Positions 45,987 to 55,625 of a DNA stretch of 64,000 bases are shown here, in pieces. The first letter of the stretch is position 1, and each line of letters starts with the position of its first letter. Under the pieces are notes generated by a model. The model ran no database searches, had not been told where the DNA came from, and saw only the letters and a program-made list of their open reading frames with translations. Origin of the DNA: an uncultured Bradyrhizobium sp. (GTDB taxonomy: Bacteria; Pseudomonadota; Alphaproteobacteria; Rhizobiales; Xanthobacteraceae); NCBI RefSeq assembly GCF_936928535.1, contig NZ_CAKZHY010000166.1, positions 1-64,000 on the forward strand. Direction: 5' to 3'. The translations under genes and the position numbers were made by a program.

Positions 45987-47081
45987 CTATTCATTGGTAA
46001 AGCCCACAACCGGACAATTGACTAGATTGCCCGTCGTCTTCACCGGCCCTCCCGCAGGGCTCACCAGTAAGCCCGCCGCGCTTTTGGCTTCAAGATCGTC
46101 GCCGTCAGTGATGAGTTTCCTTTGATCCTTCACGATAGCTTCTTTGGTCCACTCGGCTATCCGCACGTCCCACATTGGAGAGTATCCGGCACTAATCTCC
46201 GTGAAGTGTGCGAGGATGTCGAGCGAAGGCCCCTCTCCCTTGATAGCACTGTTGAGTCCCTGGCGATTTGGATCCTCCACACCCATGCTGCCATTCAAAA
46301 TCGTGTAGATCACCTCAATCGCGCCGCTCTGTAGAATGTCGCTTTCCGCAGGTGCAAAGGTAGACGACTCAAGGGTCGCCGATTCCTCGGAATTTGCGTC
46401 AAAACTAAGATAACGCAGGTGTTTTCCGTTCGCGAATCCAAAACGAAGTTTCAAGTCGACAGTGCCCTTATCAGGACAAATACTTGATACGGAGTCCGTC
46501 ACGAGGGAGTAATCGGGGCTGCCGTTGCAAAATGCAATTTTGTCCGGCCCGACATCGAACGCGATGATCGGCGCATTGAAAACAATATTCATACGATTAG
46601 CTACCCGCACCAGTGGACTGTAGTGCGCATCCCCAATAGAACCGGCTCGGGCTGTCTTAGGAGGAAAAAACTTGGGCGCGTCCCCACCGACCAACTTCTG
46701 CGAAGGCGAGAAATCGACCCGCCCCGATTCAAACGTGAAGTTACCCGTGTCGTCCATTTCAGCAACCCGTGTGCTCTTCAGGTCCTTGGCATCAGCGAGA
46801 CTCGGCGCCCACGTAAGCCCCATCTCTTTTGAAGTAGCGTAATCGCTTACGTCGGTGAGCACGAACCAAACGGTCTCTCCCGACGCAAGACGGCCGCGAT
46901 GGAGCGGTAGCGTCACCACCTCTCGTACTAGGTCCACCTGGCCCGACGTAAGAAATTGTTTTGTGAGCTTTTTGCCAGCGATTGGGTCGGCCGCGAGACT
47001 TACATGAGGTATCGAAAACGACACCACAAGCATCACCATCGACCCGCAAACGCATCTGACGAGCTTCCCGCTAGGCTTCAT
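45987..47081 (-). CDS. Unknown secreted protein of the cytochrome P460 operon
   Basis: 364 residues. Signal peptide ends near SLAADP. The mature part is beta-rich with no heme motif; recognisable stretches are GRLASGETVWFVLTDVSDYATSK near 65-87, GGDAPKFFPPK near 133, FNAPIIAFDVGPDKI near 170 and four cysteines in the mature chain. Preceded by AAGGAAAG. It is the last of three leftward genes, 69 bases after the second P460 gene, so an accessory role for the P460 proteins is likely. I cannot assign a family with confidence. Confidence 0.75.
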   Translation of the reverse strand: MKPSGKLVRCVCGSMVMLVVSFSIPHVSLAADPIAGKKLTKQFLTSGQVDLVREVVTLPLHRGRLASGETVWFVLTDVSDYATSKEMGLTWAPSLADAKDLKSTRVAEMDDTGNFTFESGRVDFSPSQKLVGGDAPKFFPPKTARAGSIGDAHYSPLVRVANRMNIVFNAPIIAFDVGPDKIAFCNGSPDYSLVTDSVSSICPDKGTVDLKLRFGFANGKHLRYLSFDANSEESATLESSTFAPAESDILQSGAIEVIYTILNGSMGVEDPNRQGLNSAIKGEGPSLDILAHFTEISAGYSPMWDVRIAEWTKEAIVKDQRKLITDGDDLEAKSAAGLLVSPAGGPVKTTGNLVNCPVVGFTNE

Positions 47082-47150
47082 GACGCTACTTTCCTTGCAT
47101 CACGTCTGGTTTTGCACAGGTGATATTGCAGCTAGTTCGCCGACGGCCTG

Positions 47151-47720
47151 TCACTTTTTGAGTCCAGGATAGCCTTGAACATAGATCCAGTCGGTCGCTT
47201 TCGCAGGGATGTGGCAACCTAGACAATCTGAGCGGAAGTTCGTTGAGGTCGTTTTCATCGGATCACCCGCATCAAACCAGGACCAGCCCCAACCATTGCC
47301 CCACAACTTGTTACCGGGGTGGCTGTCCTTGCCGTCCTTCACCATCATGAACCATCCTTTTAGGCTTTGCTGATGGCTAACGGTCCCAGTCGTCATTTCC
47401 GAAGTGGCCGCGGCGTACACCTCTTTCACCAAGATCGAACCCTCCGGAAATTTGCCAGTCGCCCGATAGGCCGCCGCAGTGCCGGGCGACGCGTAGACCA
47501 CGTGCATCTCCTTAGCGCCTTTGTCACCTGCAACAGACCAGCTCCCAAGGAATTCGTAAGCCGTTCGGTAGTCCTTCGGGATATGCATGTTGCCTGCCCC
47601 GTCGACGAGTTGCTCCTGCGCAGGCGCGGCCTGGCTCGGTCCGAGCTGCGATACGAGGCACCCGACGGTCACGGCAATGAATGAAGCGGACACAACGGCC
47701 GCACTTCCGAGAAATTTCAT
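47151..47720 (-). CDS. Cytochrome P460 family protein (second)
   Basis: 189 residues; ATG behind GGGAGAA (a GTG one codon earlier is possible). Signal peptide or N-terminal anchor ends at SQAAPA. The P460 fold shows in FLGSWSVAGD, the FPEGSILVKEVY strand whose Lys99 would crosslink to the heme, GNGWGWSWFDAGD, and the heme site CLGCHIPAKATDW. P460 cytochromes oxidise hydroxylamine and/or bind NO. Periplasmic; its maturation needs Ccm. It follows the first P460 gene by 11 bases. Confidence 0.88.
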   Translation of the reverse strand: MKFLGSAAVVSASFIAVTVGCLVSQLGPSQAAPAQEQLVDGAGNMHIPKDYRTAYEFLGSWSVAGDKGAKEMHVVYASPGTAAAYRATGKFPEGSILVKEVYAAATSEMTTGTVSHQQSLKGWFMMVKDGKDSHPGNKLWGNGWGWSWFDAGDPMKTTSTNFRSDCLGCHIPAKATDWIYVQGYPGLKK

Positions 47721-47731
47721 CACGGTTCTCC

Positions 47732-48406
47732 CTACTTCTTGATAGACGGATTCTCGTTGGGCGGCATTTTCTTGGAGTGATTCTGGCCGGGCGGTAGCGG
47801 CACTTCGTCAAGCAACGCGTAGAACTGCGTCCATACGTCGTCCCGCTTCGCGTTTGCGATGTGACAATAGCCGCATTCCTCGACAGGCCGGACTTTCGCA
47901 GAGGCGGCCTTTGGTTCAAAATGGTTGAAGTTGAAATAGCCCCAGCCGTGACTTGCCTTATATCTTTCGGAGTCCTTGACAGTCACATCCGCACCGTTGA
48001 AGGGACCCGGGAAGAACCCTTTACCCGATGGCTCAGTTCTCGAACCGTCCGGATTGGTGGCGGGCTGCAAGAGCTGCAGTTCCTTCACAAAAATCGTTCC
48101 TTCAGGAAAGACTCCCGTTTTTTTGTAGATCTCGTAAGAGCCAGGCTCGATATATACGTTGTGAAATTCCGGGAAATTAGCCTGGGGCGGGTTTAAGAAA
48201 TTGGGTGTTGTTGGGGATCCAACGTAAACCCATTCGTGAAAATTCTTCGGCAGAATGAGGTCGCCGTCTTTCGTGTATTCAGGAAGATAGCGGCCGGTCG
48301 CGTGCCAATCGTCGGGTGGTGGTAGTTGCGGTTGCTGCGCGAAAACTGCGGTTGCTAGAGCGCCAACGCCAAGGACGGTGGAAAGTGCCAATACGGTGCG
48401 TCTCAT
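47732..48406 (-). CDS. Cytochrome P460 family protein (first)
   Basis: 224 residues with a signal peptide ending AVFAQQP. Same fold as its neighbour: EWVYVGSPTTPN, FPEGTIFVKELQ with crosslink Lys108, HGWGYFNFNHFEP, and heme motif CGYCHIANAKRDDVW (178-182). It has an insertion of about 30 residues before the second half and a Pro-rich tail. AAGGAGAG lies upstream of the ATG. First gene of the three-gene operon. The two P460 proteins are clearly diverged copies. Role in hydroxylamine/NO detoxification is inferred from family. Confidence 0.88.
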   Translation of the reverse strand: MRRTVLALSTVLGVGALATAVFAQQPQLPPPDDWHATGRYLPEYTKDGDLILPKNFHEWVYVGSPTTPNFLNPPQANFPEFHNVYIEPGSYEIYKKTGVFPEGTIFVKELQLLQPATNPDGSRTEPSGKGFFPGPFNGADVTVKDSERYKASHGWGYFNFNHFEPKAASAKVRPVEECGYCHIANAKRDDVWTQFYALLDEVPLPPGQNHSKKMPPNENPSIKK

Positions 48407-49302
48407 AGTCTCTCTCCTTTGACAGCTCGATATTGCCGATGAGGCAATGACTGCATCTTTGCGAGGGTGGTCTCATCAACAACTCGCAAATCAAACTAGG
48501 CATGGTTGCCACAGGGCGAAAGCAACAAAGGGGCATGAAATCAATGCCCGATGGAAATGACGCGCTTTCGAACTATCGAAGGTTGATCGTCGACTCCTCT
48601 GTTTCCTAGCAACGCGACGCACCGAGTTGCCGACTAATCGCCATGTCCCGGCCTCGCTGATGAGCTCGACACTTTGCTCATCTGCAGATTTGACCATTGA
48701 GCGTCCAATCTTGTCGGTCCACATATCGCACGCAATTCCGCGGAAGGGGCCAGTGCAGTCTGCCGGCCAATAGCAAGCCCTGCTCGGTCAACCTAATTTG
48801 CATCTCGTCCATTCGCTCGCGATTTGCCCCCCTTCCGAGCGATTGTCGTGTCAGCGCAGCTTACGAGCTAATGTTCATCGTGTTTGATGAAGTCACTTCT
48901 CTTTCAGAAGGCATAGTCTGTCGAACGTCGACACCTGCACCGCGCCAGCGTTGAAGAGGTCTCCTACGTCACACTTTGGGTGCATGACACTACGATCGAG
49001 AGGCGAGCCTCGGCTCGGCTTTGTTCACTTCGACCCCTGCCGGTCCGGATCACCCAGCTCTTCACTGGTGAACAGCCATCGAGCATCTTGGACTATGATC
49101 TGGGCGGCAACTTCGGGTCCGGTGAGCGACGAACTATCTCGCCGATCTGACTGATCCCGTCGTACAGTTGACTTAGCTTCCGGAACTAAGCCGCGACCGG
49201 CGCAATTTTGCATCAGAGCGGCGTACGCACGATGCAAAAAAGGACGGCGGCTTGGGTTAGGTCTGAGCTGCCTCAGGTGGCGTCGCTCGATCATAACCGG
49301 AG
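48407..49302. other. Intergenic between P460 operon and hemA
   Basis: Nearly 900 bases between divergent genes. It should carry both promoters. A TTGCC-N5-GGCAA inverted repeat lies at 48433-48447, 27 bases before the P460 start. Short frames of 67-89 codons on both strands match nothing. Confidence 0.4.
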
Positions 49303-49314
49303 GGTTTTAAAACC
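49303..49314. promoter_or_regulatory. Perfect 12-bp palindrome upstream of hemA
   Basis: GGTTTTAAAACC, 80 bases before the preferred hemA start. It could be an operator or part of the core promoter; no specific regulator is recognised. Confidence 0.3.
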
Positions 49315-49394
49315 ATAACTGAGACGAGTGCGAAGTGCGCTGCGTGATAGGCTATGGTCGACCTATGCTCGAGCGACGGATAGGGAAAGTTGAC

Positions 49395-50771
49395 ATGGAC
49401 GATCTGGACGTATCGGCTGAGCCTCAAGCGAAGCATTCAGCGCACGGAAGCTCCGATAATGGACATTCGTGTACGGACACACACTCGTGCTCGGACATAT
49501 CGTGCATGAAACGCGCGTTGACGACGCCTCCAGCGAGCTTCGTCTGGGGTTCCGTCAATTGTGCGAACGAAATATACGAGCGCTATTTCAACGACTCTCT
49601 TGAGCGCCTGCGTGGGGAACAACGCTATCGCGTCTTCGCTAACATCGAACGCGTCTGCGGCCGCTTCCCAACCGCCAAATGGCGCAGTCCTGACGGGGCC
49701 GTTACTGATATCACGGTTTGGTGCTCGAATGATTACCTGGGCATGGGACAACATCCGGAGGTCGTGAGCGCGCTGACGGCCGCGGCGCACCGCTGCGGTG
49801 CAGGAGCAGGTGGAACTCGCAACATCGCAGGGAATAGTTCGCCCTTAGTTGATTTAGAGGAAGAACTTGCTGATCTGCATGGCAAGGAGGCAAGTCTCGT
49901 CTTCACCTCCGGCTATGTATCGAATCAGGCCAGCATATCCACAATCGGTAAGCTGATCCCAGGGTGCGTAATCTTTTCTGATGCATTCAACCACAATTCG
50001 ATTATCGAAGGCATTCGTCAATCAGGTTGCGAAAAGCGGATTTTCCGCCACAACGACCTTGGTCACCTTGAGGGCTTGCTGCGCGAGGCAGGAAGCGGCC
50101 CCAAGCTCGTCGTGTTCGAATCCGTCTACTCAATGGACGGCGATGTGGCGCCGATTGGCGCAATCTGCGACCTTGCCGAGCGGTATGGGGCAATGACCTA
50201 CCTTGATGAGGTTCACGCCGTCGGCCTCTATGGCGCTCGGGGCGGCGGAATCAGCGAGCGCGAAGGCGTGATGCACCGCTTGACGGTGATCGAGGGTACT
50301 CTCGCTAAGGGATTTGGCTGCATTGGCGGCTATATCTCGGCATCGCGATCTATTTGCGATGCGGTGCGCAGCTTCGCGCCCGGATTCATCTTCACGACCG
50401 CCCTCCCTCCACCGATTGCCGCCGCAGCGCGTGCGTCTGTTCGCCACTTGAAACACTCGTCTGCCGAGCGCGAAGCACAACAACGACAGGCAGCCGCAAC
50501 GAAAGAGGCACTCAAAGCCGCCGGGCTTCCGGTTCTACCGACCGAAACCCACATCGTGCCTGTGATTGTCGGCGATGCGGAGTTGTGCAAGGCGGCAGCC
50601 GATCGCCTTCTACAGCGCCACGCCATCTATATCCAGCCGATCAACTATCCGACGGTCCCGCGCGGGACGGAGCGGCTGCGGATCACGCCGTCGCCTTATC
50701 ACGCAGATACCCACATAGCGGAACTCGCAGCTGCGCTGGCTGAGACCTGGGGCGCCCTTTCTCTTTCCTGA
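49395..50771 (+). CDS. hemA: 5-aminolevulinate synthase with Cys/His-rich N-terminus
   Basis: 458 residues from the preferred ATG; the frame opens at GTG 49335 and a later ATG lies at 49506. Condenses glycine and succinyl-CoA to 5-aminolevulinate, the committed step of heme synthesis in alphaproteobacteria. The PLP-dependent core is complete: [72 protein letters not shown], and the PLP lysine in GTLAKGFGC. Compared with usual ~405-residue enzymes it has about 55-60 extra N-terminal residues, including [14 protein letters not shown]. The extension could be regulatory or a wrong start. Upstream of ccmAB on the same strand. Confidence 0.92.
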   Translation: MDDLDVSAEPQAKHSAHGSSDNGHSCTDTHSCSDISCMKRALTTPPASFVWGSVNCANEIYERYFNDSLERLRGEQRYRVFANIERVCGRFPTAKWRSPDGAVTDITVWCSNDYLGMGQHPEVVSALTAAAHRCGAGAGGTRNIAGNSSPLVDLEEELADLHGKEASLVFTSGYVSNQASISTIGKLIPGCVIFSDAFNHNSIIEGIRQSGCEKRIFRHNDLGHLEGLLREAGSGPKLVVFESVYSMDGDVAPIGAICDLAERYGAMTYLDEVHAVGLYGARGGGISEREGVMHRLTVIEGTLAKGFGCIGGYISASRSICDAVRSFAPGFIFTTALPPPIAAAARASVRHLKHSSAEREAQQRQAAATKEALKAAGLPVLPTETHIVPVIVGDAELCKAAADRLLQRHAIYIQPINYPTVPRGTERLRITPSPYHADTHIAELAAALAETWGALSLS

Positions 50772-51153
50772 GAGACGTAATCGGTAGCGCTCCTTTCGCG
50801 ACCGCTTACCCGGCTTCATCACCGGGCCGTCGGCTTACCGGCGGCGCAGAGTACACTCTGAGGGCGTCGGGAGTCCCGGTGGTGCAGCCGAGGCAGCAAG
50901 TTGGGGCAATGGAACATCCCTTTCAAGTTTGTATGGGCGCTCCCGTGGCACATCTTGCCGTCGGCGTTCACAATCGGGCTCGCATCCGTTTAATGGGCGG
51001 CCCCGAAGAGCGAACCTCCTCGGCCTCTGGACCGTTCTTCCCCCGAAACCGCTCGAACACGTTTGTCCAAAATCGCCAGTCATTTCGATAAGCCTCCACA
51101 CGACCGTTCGTTGAAAACGAACTCAGAGAAGCATCGGATAACGAGAACTGAAA
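50772..51153. other. Intergenic between hemA and ccmA
   Basis: 380 bases with no supported gene; small frames overlap on both strands. The ccmAB promoter or a read-through from hemA would lie here. Confidence 0.4.
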
Positions 51154-51780
51154 ATGGATAAAATACAGCGCTCCCATCTGCTGATCGAAGATCTGTCTGT
51201 GGCGCGCGGCGAGCGCATCCTGCTCGGCGGGATATCTTTGCAACTAAGCTCGGGCCAAATCGCCGAAGTGACGGGTCCCAACGGAGTGGGCAAATCTACA
51301 CTCTTGCGCGCGATCGCCGGTTTTTTTCCACTGAGATCCGGCCGCATGTCGTGGGTGGAATCCGAAGCTGCGGATTCTGTGCCCCTGGCAGAACGCCTCC
51401 ACTACGTGGGCCATCTCGACGGGCTGAAATCGGCGTTGACCGCCCGCGAAAACCTCGAGGTCGGCCTGGGATTTTTGGGGCGGGACCGGCGAACCGCCTT
51501 ACAGGCGCTGGACTGCATGGAATTGGCTCATGTTCTCGATCTGCCAGTCGGTTATCTCTCCGCGGGGCAGCGTCGCCGCGTCGCATTGGCCCGGCTCTTG
51601 ATCGTCGATCGACCTCTATGGCTGCTCGACGAACCGCTGACTGCACTCGACCGGCACGCGCGCGCCTTACTGAAGGCTATCGTCGCGGGCCATCTCGGAA
51701 GCGGAGGATTGACGCTGACCGCGACCCACGAACCTCTTGGTCTGGCAGGGACAATCCAAGTCAGGCTTGGAACCAGGTAA
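51154..51780 (+). CDS. ccmA: Heme exporter ATP-binding protein CcmA
   Basis: 208 residues. ABC ATPase of the CcmABCD complex that releases holo-CcmE from CcmC. Walker A GPNGVGKST, signature LSAGQRRRVALARL and Walker B WLLDEP are intact; the short length is normal for CcmA. Cytoplasmic, partner CcmB follows after a 130-base gap, which is longer than usual and holds no gene. Confidence 0.95.
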   Translation: MDKIQRSHLLIEDLSVARGERILLGGISLQLSSGQIAEVTGPNGVGKSTLLRAIAGFFPLRSGRMSWVESEAADSVPLAERLHYVGHLDGLKSALTARENLEVGLGFLGRDRRTALQALDCMELAHVLDLPVGYLSAGQRRRVALARLLIVDRPLWLLDEPLTALDRHARALLKAIVAGHLGSGGLTLTATHEPLGLAGTIQVRLGTR

Positions 51781-51910
51781 TGGCCATTTCGCTGAAGGGC
51801 GGTCGCAGCCCAGGTAGCTGTCTGTCTCGAGGTCGGGCAAGAAGAGATCACGCTGCTCTTCCGATTTCAGTGGAGCGGTGTCAACCCAATAGCGATACCG
51901 GACGGGAATC

Positions 51911-52573
51911 ATGACCCGTATTCTCCTCGTCGTTTTTGTTCGCGACCTCATGCTGGCCCGCCGCATCGGGGGCGGCGGGATTCTCGGTCTGGTCTTTTTC
52001 CTCAGTCTCGTAACGGTCGTACCATTCGCAATCGGGCCTGACCTGCGTTTGCTGTCGCGGATCGGCCCGGCAATTCTATGGATAGCGGCACTTCTCGCGA
52101 GTCTATTGGGCCTCGACCGTCTGTTTCAGGCGGATCAAGAGGACGGTTCGCTCGACCAAATGTTGCTGTCGCCGGCGCCCTTAGAACTCATTGTTCTTGT
52201 GAAGTGCATGGCTCACTGGTTTATGACAGGGCTGCCGCTCGTTATGCTCTCGCCCCTCTTTGGCCTGATGTTTAATTTGGATGGCCCGGCCCTCCGATCG
52301 GTAGCAGCAACGTTGTTGGTTGGTACGCCGACGTTCACCTTTCTAGGGGCGATCGGGGCGGCCCTTACTGTCACCCTGCGGCGCGGCGGTCTGTTGCTAT
52401 CGATCCTCGTCGTGCCACTAGCCGTACCGGTGCTGATCTTCGGTGTCTCCGCGGCGCAAAGTGCCACAATTCCCTTTTTGACACCGTTCCTGGTCCTCTG
52501 CGCGCTCGGGCTCGCGTCCATCGCGCTCGCTCCGATAGCTGCGGCCTCAGCTCTTCGTAGCGCAGGAGAATAA
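51911..52573 (+). CDS. ccmB: Heme exporter permease CcmB
   Basis: 220 residues with six hydrophobic helices. The family pattern shows in FVRDLMLARRIGGGGILGLVFF, the DRLFQADQEDGSLDQMLLSPAPLELIVLVKCMAHW segment that contacts CcmA, and GAIGAALTVTLRRGGLLLSILVVPL. Inner membrane. A weak ribosome site (CGGGA) precedes the ATG. Convergent with ccmH, 84 bases away. Confidence 0.95.
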   Translation: MTRILLVVFVRDLMLARRIGGGGILGLVFFLSLVTVVPFAIGPDLRLLSRIGPAILWIAALLASLLGLDRLFQADQEDGSLDQMLLSPAPLELIVLVKCMAHWFMTGLPLVMLSPLFGLMFNLDGPALRSVAATLLVGTPTFTFLGAIGAALTVTLRRGGLLLSILVVPLAVPVLIFGVSAAQSATIPFLTPFLVLCALGLASIALAPIAAASALRSAGE

Positions 52574-52657
52574 TGAGGCATGCAACGATTGAGTTTTCTT
52601 TCGGGGCACTGTTGTGGAACGATTTCGGCATTGCCCGAACTTGACCTCAGGAGGAGC

Positions 52658-53134
52658 CTAAAGCGGGCTATCGGAGTCAAACAAAACGGCAAGCTGATCC
52701 CGCTCGGCTTGGCTCAATGGTGCCGCTGGCGTGGACTGCTGGCGGCGCAATCCGAACAGGAGAGCGATGGCGCCCGCTCCGAGCACCAAAGCCGGCATTC
52801 CCCAAAGGAGAGCGGTTTCCAAGTCGATTGGCGGTTTCAGCAGGATAAAGTTTCCGTAGCGCTTTACCAGAAAAGCGCGGACCTGCTCATCACTCTCTCC
52901 TAGCTTAAGGCGCTCGCGCACTAGCAGGCGAAGGTCCCGCGCGAGTTCTGCCTTGGAATCGTCGATAGACTCATTTTGACAGACCAGACAACGCAGTCCG
53001 GCGGAAATAGCGCGCGCGCGTACCTCGAGTTTCGGGTTGGTCAGGACTTCATCCGGCTGAACCGCCCTCGCCAAGCTAGGAGCGACGCTTGCGAGTACGA
53101 TCGAAAGCAGAAGAATGCGACGAAGCCGCGTCAT
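52658..53134 (-). CDS. ccmH: Cytochrome c-type biogenesis thiol protein CcmH (CycL)
   Basis: 158 residues. Signal peptide, then the redox motif LRCLVCQNESIDDS, which reduces apocytochrome CxxCH cysteines, a three-helix domain, and one C-terminal helix (LLWGMPALVLGAGAIALLFGL). The short CcmH form, without the CcmI-like extension. Periplasmic side. Its ATG overlaps the ccmF stop by 4 bases. Last gene of the ccmCDG-IEFH run. Confidence 0.95.
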   Translation of the reverse strand: MTRLRRILLLSIVLASVAPSLARAVQPDEVLTNPKLEVRARAISAGLRCLVCQNESIDDSKAELARDLRLLVRERLKLGESDEQVRAFLVKRYGNFILLKPPIDLETALLWGMPALVLGAGAIALLFGLRRQQSTPAAPLSQAERDQLAVLFDSDSPL

Positions 53135-55128
53135 TCGGCGGGCTCCGGCGCTGCAGGGCCGTCGGCGACGCGAAGGCGAGCCGCGCGGCGCGCGAAGCCA
53201 ATTCGGAGGCGTCTGTCGGACAAGGATACCATCCCTCCGAACGCCATAATGACCGCACCGATCCAGATGCTCGTCACGAGCGGCTTCCAGAACAGGCGCG
53301 CATCAACCGAACCATCCGCGTGGCGGTCCCCAAGCGAAATGTAGATCTGCCCAAAACTCAGCGTTACGATGCCTGCCTCGGTGACGGTTGTCTGTCGTGT
53401 GGGAAAGCTGCGCTTGGCTGGCTCGACGGCTGTCACGTATGCACCGCCCTTGCTGATAATCGTATGGCCGACGAGCTCTGTGTAGTTCGGGCCCTGCCGC
53501 GATTGAAATTTCTCTATGGTCGCTTGATAAGGGCCAAGATCGATCCTCTGACCTAACTTGACGGTCGCGATCCGCTCCACACCCCAACCCGTCGCCGCCA
53601 AGCCCATGAGTGTAAGGCCCAGGCCCGCGTGAGCGATCGCCCCACCCCACGCGGAGCGCGGCAGCCCGATCGCGCGGGCTAGCATAACCCGGCCGCCTTG
53701 CCCTCGTGCCCAGATACGCGACGCCACATCGGTGAACGAACCGACGATGAGGTAGACGGCGAGACCGAGACCGGCTGCGGAGAAGACGGAGCCGCCCCGG
53801 ATGACGGCAACAAGCACAATTGAGACTACAAGACCACCCAAGGCTGCGAACGTTACCCGTTGCGCTGCGCCGAGCAGGTCGCCGCGTTTCCAGGCGATCG
53901 ACTGACCGAGCGGCATCAGCAGAACGATAGGCGCTACGAGCGGGCCGAGCGCTAAATTAAAAAACGGCGCGCCGACCGAGATCTTGTCTCCGGTCAGCGC
54001 CTCAAGCGCGAGCGGATAGAGCGTGCCGGTCAGAACCGTGACGCAGCAGGTAGTCAGCAGCAGGTTGTTGACTGCCAGCGCACTCTCGCGTGAAACGGGT
54101 GCGAACACGCTACGCTCGCTCAGGGGGGGCGCACGCCACGCGTAGAGCGCGAGTGGTCCGCCGATGAATACGGTCAGTATGACCAAGATGAAGACCCCGC
54201 GAGCTGGGTCACTGGCGAACGAATGGACGGAGGTAAGTACTCCGGAGCGCACGAGGAACGTACCCAGCAGCGACAGCGAGAACGTAAGTATCGCCAGGAA
54301 CAGTGTCCAAATCTTGAGGGCTTCACGCTTTTCCATGACAGCAGCCGAATGGAGGAGCGCGGTGCCCGCAAGCCAGGGCATTAGTGACGCGTTTTCGACC
54401 GGATCCCAGAACCAGAATCCGCCCCAGCCTAGGGTGTAATAGGCCCAGTACGACCCCATGGCGATGCCAAGCGTCAAAAATATCCAGGCAATCAGTATCC
54501 AGGGCCGCACGTAGCGGGCCCAAGCAGCGTCTAGCCGGCCGCTGATCAGCGCGGCTACCGCGAAGGAGAACACGATCGAAGAACCGACATAGCCGACGTA
54601 AAGCAGCGGCGGGTGTATGGCGAGGCCCGGGTCTTGAAGCAGCGGATTAAGGTCCTGGCCCTCAAACGGCGCCGGAAATCGTCGCAAGAAGGGATCGGAG
54701 GTGAACAGAATGAAACTGAGGAAGGCAAGCGAGATCCAGCCTTGCACGGCCAGCGTATTCGCGCGTAGCTCGTTTGCCATGGCGTGTTCGAAAATCGCTA
54801 CAGCCGCTCCAAAAGCCGCGAGAATCAGAACCCAAAGCAGCATGGATCCTTCGTGATTGCCCCAGACGCCCGCGATTTTGTATATAAGTGGTTTGGTGGT
54901 GAGTGAGTTCTCGGCGACTGTCACGAGACTGAAGTCAGACGCCACATGGGCGTAAGTCAGTGCTGCGAAGGCATAACCTAGGAGCAGGAACTGGGTGATT
55001 GCGGCAGGGACCGCGATTGAAGTAAGTGCCGTATCTCCAGTACGGGTTCCCCAGAGTGGCAGAATTGATTGAAGCAGCGCGACGGCGAGAGCCAAAGCGA
55101 GCGCGTAATGTCCGGTTTCGATGATCAT
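53131..55128 (-). CDS. ccmF: Heme lyase core subunit CcmF (CycK)
   Basis: 665 residues with about 15 membrane helices. Tryptophan-rich WWD region: WGGFWFWDPVENASLMPWL; also GNHEGSMLLWVLIL and the periplasmic histidine-bearing segments. It transfers heme from holo-CcmE to apocytochrome together with CcmH and CcmI. Overlaps ccmE and ccmH by 4 bases on each side, so it is translationally coupled. Confidence 0.96.
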   Translation of the reverse strand: MIIETGHYALALALAVALLQSILPLWGTRTGDTALTSIAVPAAITQFLLLGYAFAALTYAHVASDFSLVTVAENSLTTKPLIYKIAGVWGNHEGSMLLWVLILAAFGAAVAIFEHAMANELRANTLAVQGWISLAFLSFILFTSDPFLRRFPAPFEGQDLNPLLQDPGLAIHPPLLYVGYVGSSIVFSFAVAALISGRLDAAWARYVRPWILIAWIFLTLGIAMGSYWAYYTLGWGGFWFWDPVENASLMPWLAGTALLHSAAVMEKREALKIWTLFLAILTFSLSLLGTFLVRSGVLTSVHSFASDPARGVFILVILTVFIGGPLALYAWRAPPLSERSVFAPVSRESALAVNNLLLTTCCVTVLTGTLYPLALEALTGDKISVGAPFFNLALGPLVAPIVLLMPLGQSIAWKRGDLLGAAQRVTFAALGGLVVSIVLVAVIRGGSVFSAAGLGLAVYLIVGSFTDVASRIWARGQGGRVMLARAIGLPRSAWGGAIAHAGLGLTLMGLAATGWGVERIATVKLGQRIDLGPYQATIEKFQSRQGPNYTELVGHTIISKGGAYVTAVEPAKRSFPTRQTTVTEAGIVTLSFGQIYISLGDRHADGSVDARLFWKPLVTSIWIGAVIMAFGGMVSLSDRRLRIGFARRAARLRVADGPAAPEPAE

Positions 55129-55622
55129 CTGGTGGTCCCATCAGCTGGGATGTTTCGTGGGAGCGGCGCTAATTGCGCTCGCGCAGATCTTTCGTTGCGC
55201 CAAGTACCTTCTTGCTTGAGCTTGTCAGCTACCTCCTTGGGCATATATCGCTCGTCGTGTTTTGCTAGCACGGTGTCCGCATGAAAACGGCTCGGTCCTT
55301 CCACGGTGCCCTCGGCGACGACGCCCTGTCCTTCCCGGAAGAGATCCGGCAACAATCCGGTGTAGCTGACTTCGACGTCGTGTTTTAAGTCTGTCACCGC
55401 GAAGATGACAGTCGACGAACCCTCGTGAGTAAGAGAGCCACTTTTAACTAGGCCGCCGATGCGCAGCCGGGTGCCAGGCGGCGGCGCCTTTGCGGCCAGT
55501 TCGCTTGGCCCATAAAAAAATACAATACTGTCCCGCAACGCGAACAGGATGAGCCCTATCGCGATCGTCAAAGTGACGCCAGCTGCGCTGATGATAGCAA
55601 GGCGCCTGCTCTTTCGCGTCAA
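55125..55622 (-). CDS. ccmE: Heme chaperone CcmE (CycJ)
   Basis: 165 residues. One N-terminal membrane anchor and an OB-fold periplasmic domain: RLRIGGLVKSGSL, TDLKHDVEVSYTGLLPDLFREGQGVVAEG. The heme-attachment site is intact as LAKHDERYMP (HxxxY). It binds heme covalently and carries it from CcmC to CcmF. It starts 3 bases after ccmI ends and overlaps ccmF by 4. Confidence 0.96.
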   Translation of the reverse strand: MTRKSRRLAIISAAGVTLTIAIGLILFALRDSIVFFYGPSELAAKAPPPGTRLRIGGLVKSGSLTHEGSSTVIFAVTDLKHDVEVSYTGLLPDLFREGQGVVAEGTVEGPSRFHADTVLAKHDERYMPKEVADKLKQEGTWRNERSARAQLAPLPRNIPADGTTR

Positions 55623-55625
55623 GAT

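Noticed and set aside
48433-48447. TTGCC-N5-GGCAA as an FNR/FixK box
   Set aside because: It has the wrong half-site spacing for the 14-bp FixK consensus and lies too close to the start codon; noted only as an inverted repeat.
50943-50957. TGGCAC...TTGC as a sigma-54 promoter
   Set aside because: The spacing between the GG and GC elements is two bases too short.
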